Source of the DNA: Verrucomicrobiota bacterium
GTDB taxonomy: Bacteria; Verrucomicrobiota; Verrucomicrobiia; Limisphaerales; SXQI01
NCBI GenBank assembly: GCA_008933045.1
Contig: WBXJ01000194.1
Location: 1 to 5,390 of the forward strand
Length of the DNA: 5,390 bases
Reading direction: 5' to 3'
Position 1 is the first letter of the stretch; every line of letters begins with the position of its first letter. This document shows positions 5,373-5,390 of this stretch, in pieces. The translations under genes and the position numbers were made by a program. The notes beneath the pieces were generated by a model. That model saw only the letters and a program-made list of their open reading frames with translations. It searched no databases and had not been told where the DNA came from.

Positions 5373-5390
5373 ATCCGACTGAGTGCCGAA
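5352..5390 (+). CDS. Putative IS630-type transposase, N-terminal 13 residues only
   Basis: The frame from ATG 5352 reads MPKKKHHIRLSAE and runs off the right edge. The start could also be ATG 5343, adding MGV. A short basic start followed by 'h-x-LSxEE' is typical of the N-terminus of IS630/Tc1-mariner-like transposases, just ahead of their helix-turn-helix. GGGAG at 5345-5349 precedes the ATG but is only 2 bases away, closer than an ideal ribosome binding site. With 13 residues the call is tentative: another basic DNA-binding protein or a chance frame is possible. It points away from the dndD-like gene and starts only about 65 bases from that gene's start, which fits an insertion sequence that has replaced the dndD N-terminal half. 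Confidence 0.42.
   Translation, partial: MPKKKHHIRLSAE

Noticed and set aside
5287..5390. Promoter for the operon (TATACA at 5341-5336 on the minus strand as a -10 box)
   Set aside because: No -35 hexamer at a proper distance: TTGGCA is only 11 bases away. Not enough for a promoter call.
1..5390. CRISPR array, tRNA or rRNA genes
   Set aside because: No regularly spaced repeats and no tRNA- or rRNA-like conserved segments were seen on either strand.

Overview
The window looks like a piece of an environmental bacterial chromosome, probably from the Planctomycetes/Verrucomicrobia side of the tree. The main clue is at the left edge: the last 38 codons of a DUF1080 (3-keto-disaccharide hydrolase/LamG-like) protein with its typical 'QTHGGEIRWRNIF' ending. 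Just after it lies a short secreted-protein start resembling the N-terminus of a sialate O-acetylesterase. Both families are abundant in those phyla. The taxon is an inference from family frequency, not from a marker gene.

Layout. Positions 1-119 hold the DUF1080 tail (+ strand). Positions 120-450 hold a probable gene remnant (167-397, +) and no other convincing gene. From 5286 down to 451 everything is on the minus strand and forms one tightly packed operon. In transcription order it encodes a DndD-like SMC/ABC ATPase missing its N-terminal half (5286-4204), a DndE domain fused to a HerA/FtsK-type ATPase (4199-2646), a small acidic protein of unknown function (2639-2295), a GIY-YIG-like nuclease (2264-1683) and a DndB-type DGQHR protein (1686-451). 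Gaps are 4, 6 and 30 bases, and the last pair overlaps by 4 bases (ATGA). At the far right, pointing the other way, is the first stretch of an open frame (5352-5390) that resembles the start of an IS630-type transposase.

Interpretation. The genes fit a variant of the dnd DNA phosphorothioation system, which puts sulfur into the DNA backbone and is often coupled to restriction. The family assignments rest on motifs visible in the sequence. The sulfur-transfer proteins (DndA cysteine desulfurase, DndC PAPS-reductase-like) are not in the window and could lie beyond the right edge, beyond the putative mobile element, or be absent. The DndD-like protein lacks a Walker A motif and starts only about 57-66 bases from the putative transposase start, so an insertion may have cut the gene. 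The system could then be inactive, or supplied by another gene. The unusual parts are the DndE-ATPase fusion, the GIY-YIG gene placed between it and a last-position dndB, and the unknown small gene. Together they could represent a modification-plus-cleavage defence module different from classical dndBCDE/dndFGH.

The G+C content differs inside the operon. Sampled 60-base lines give about 62-68% in the dndD/dndE part and about 42-47% in the GIY-YIG/dndB part, which suggests the module was assembled from pieces of different origin.
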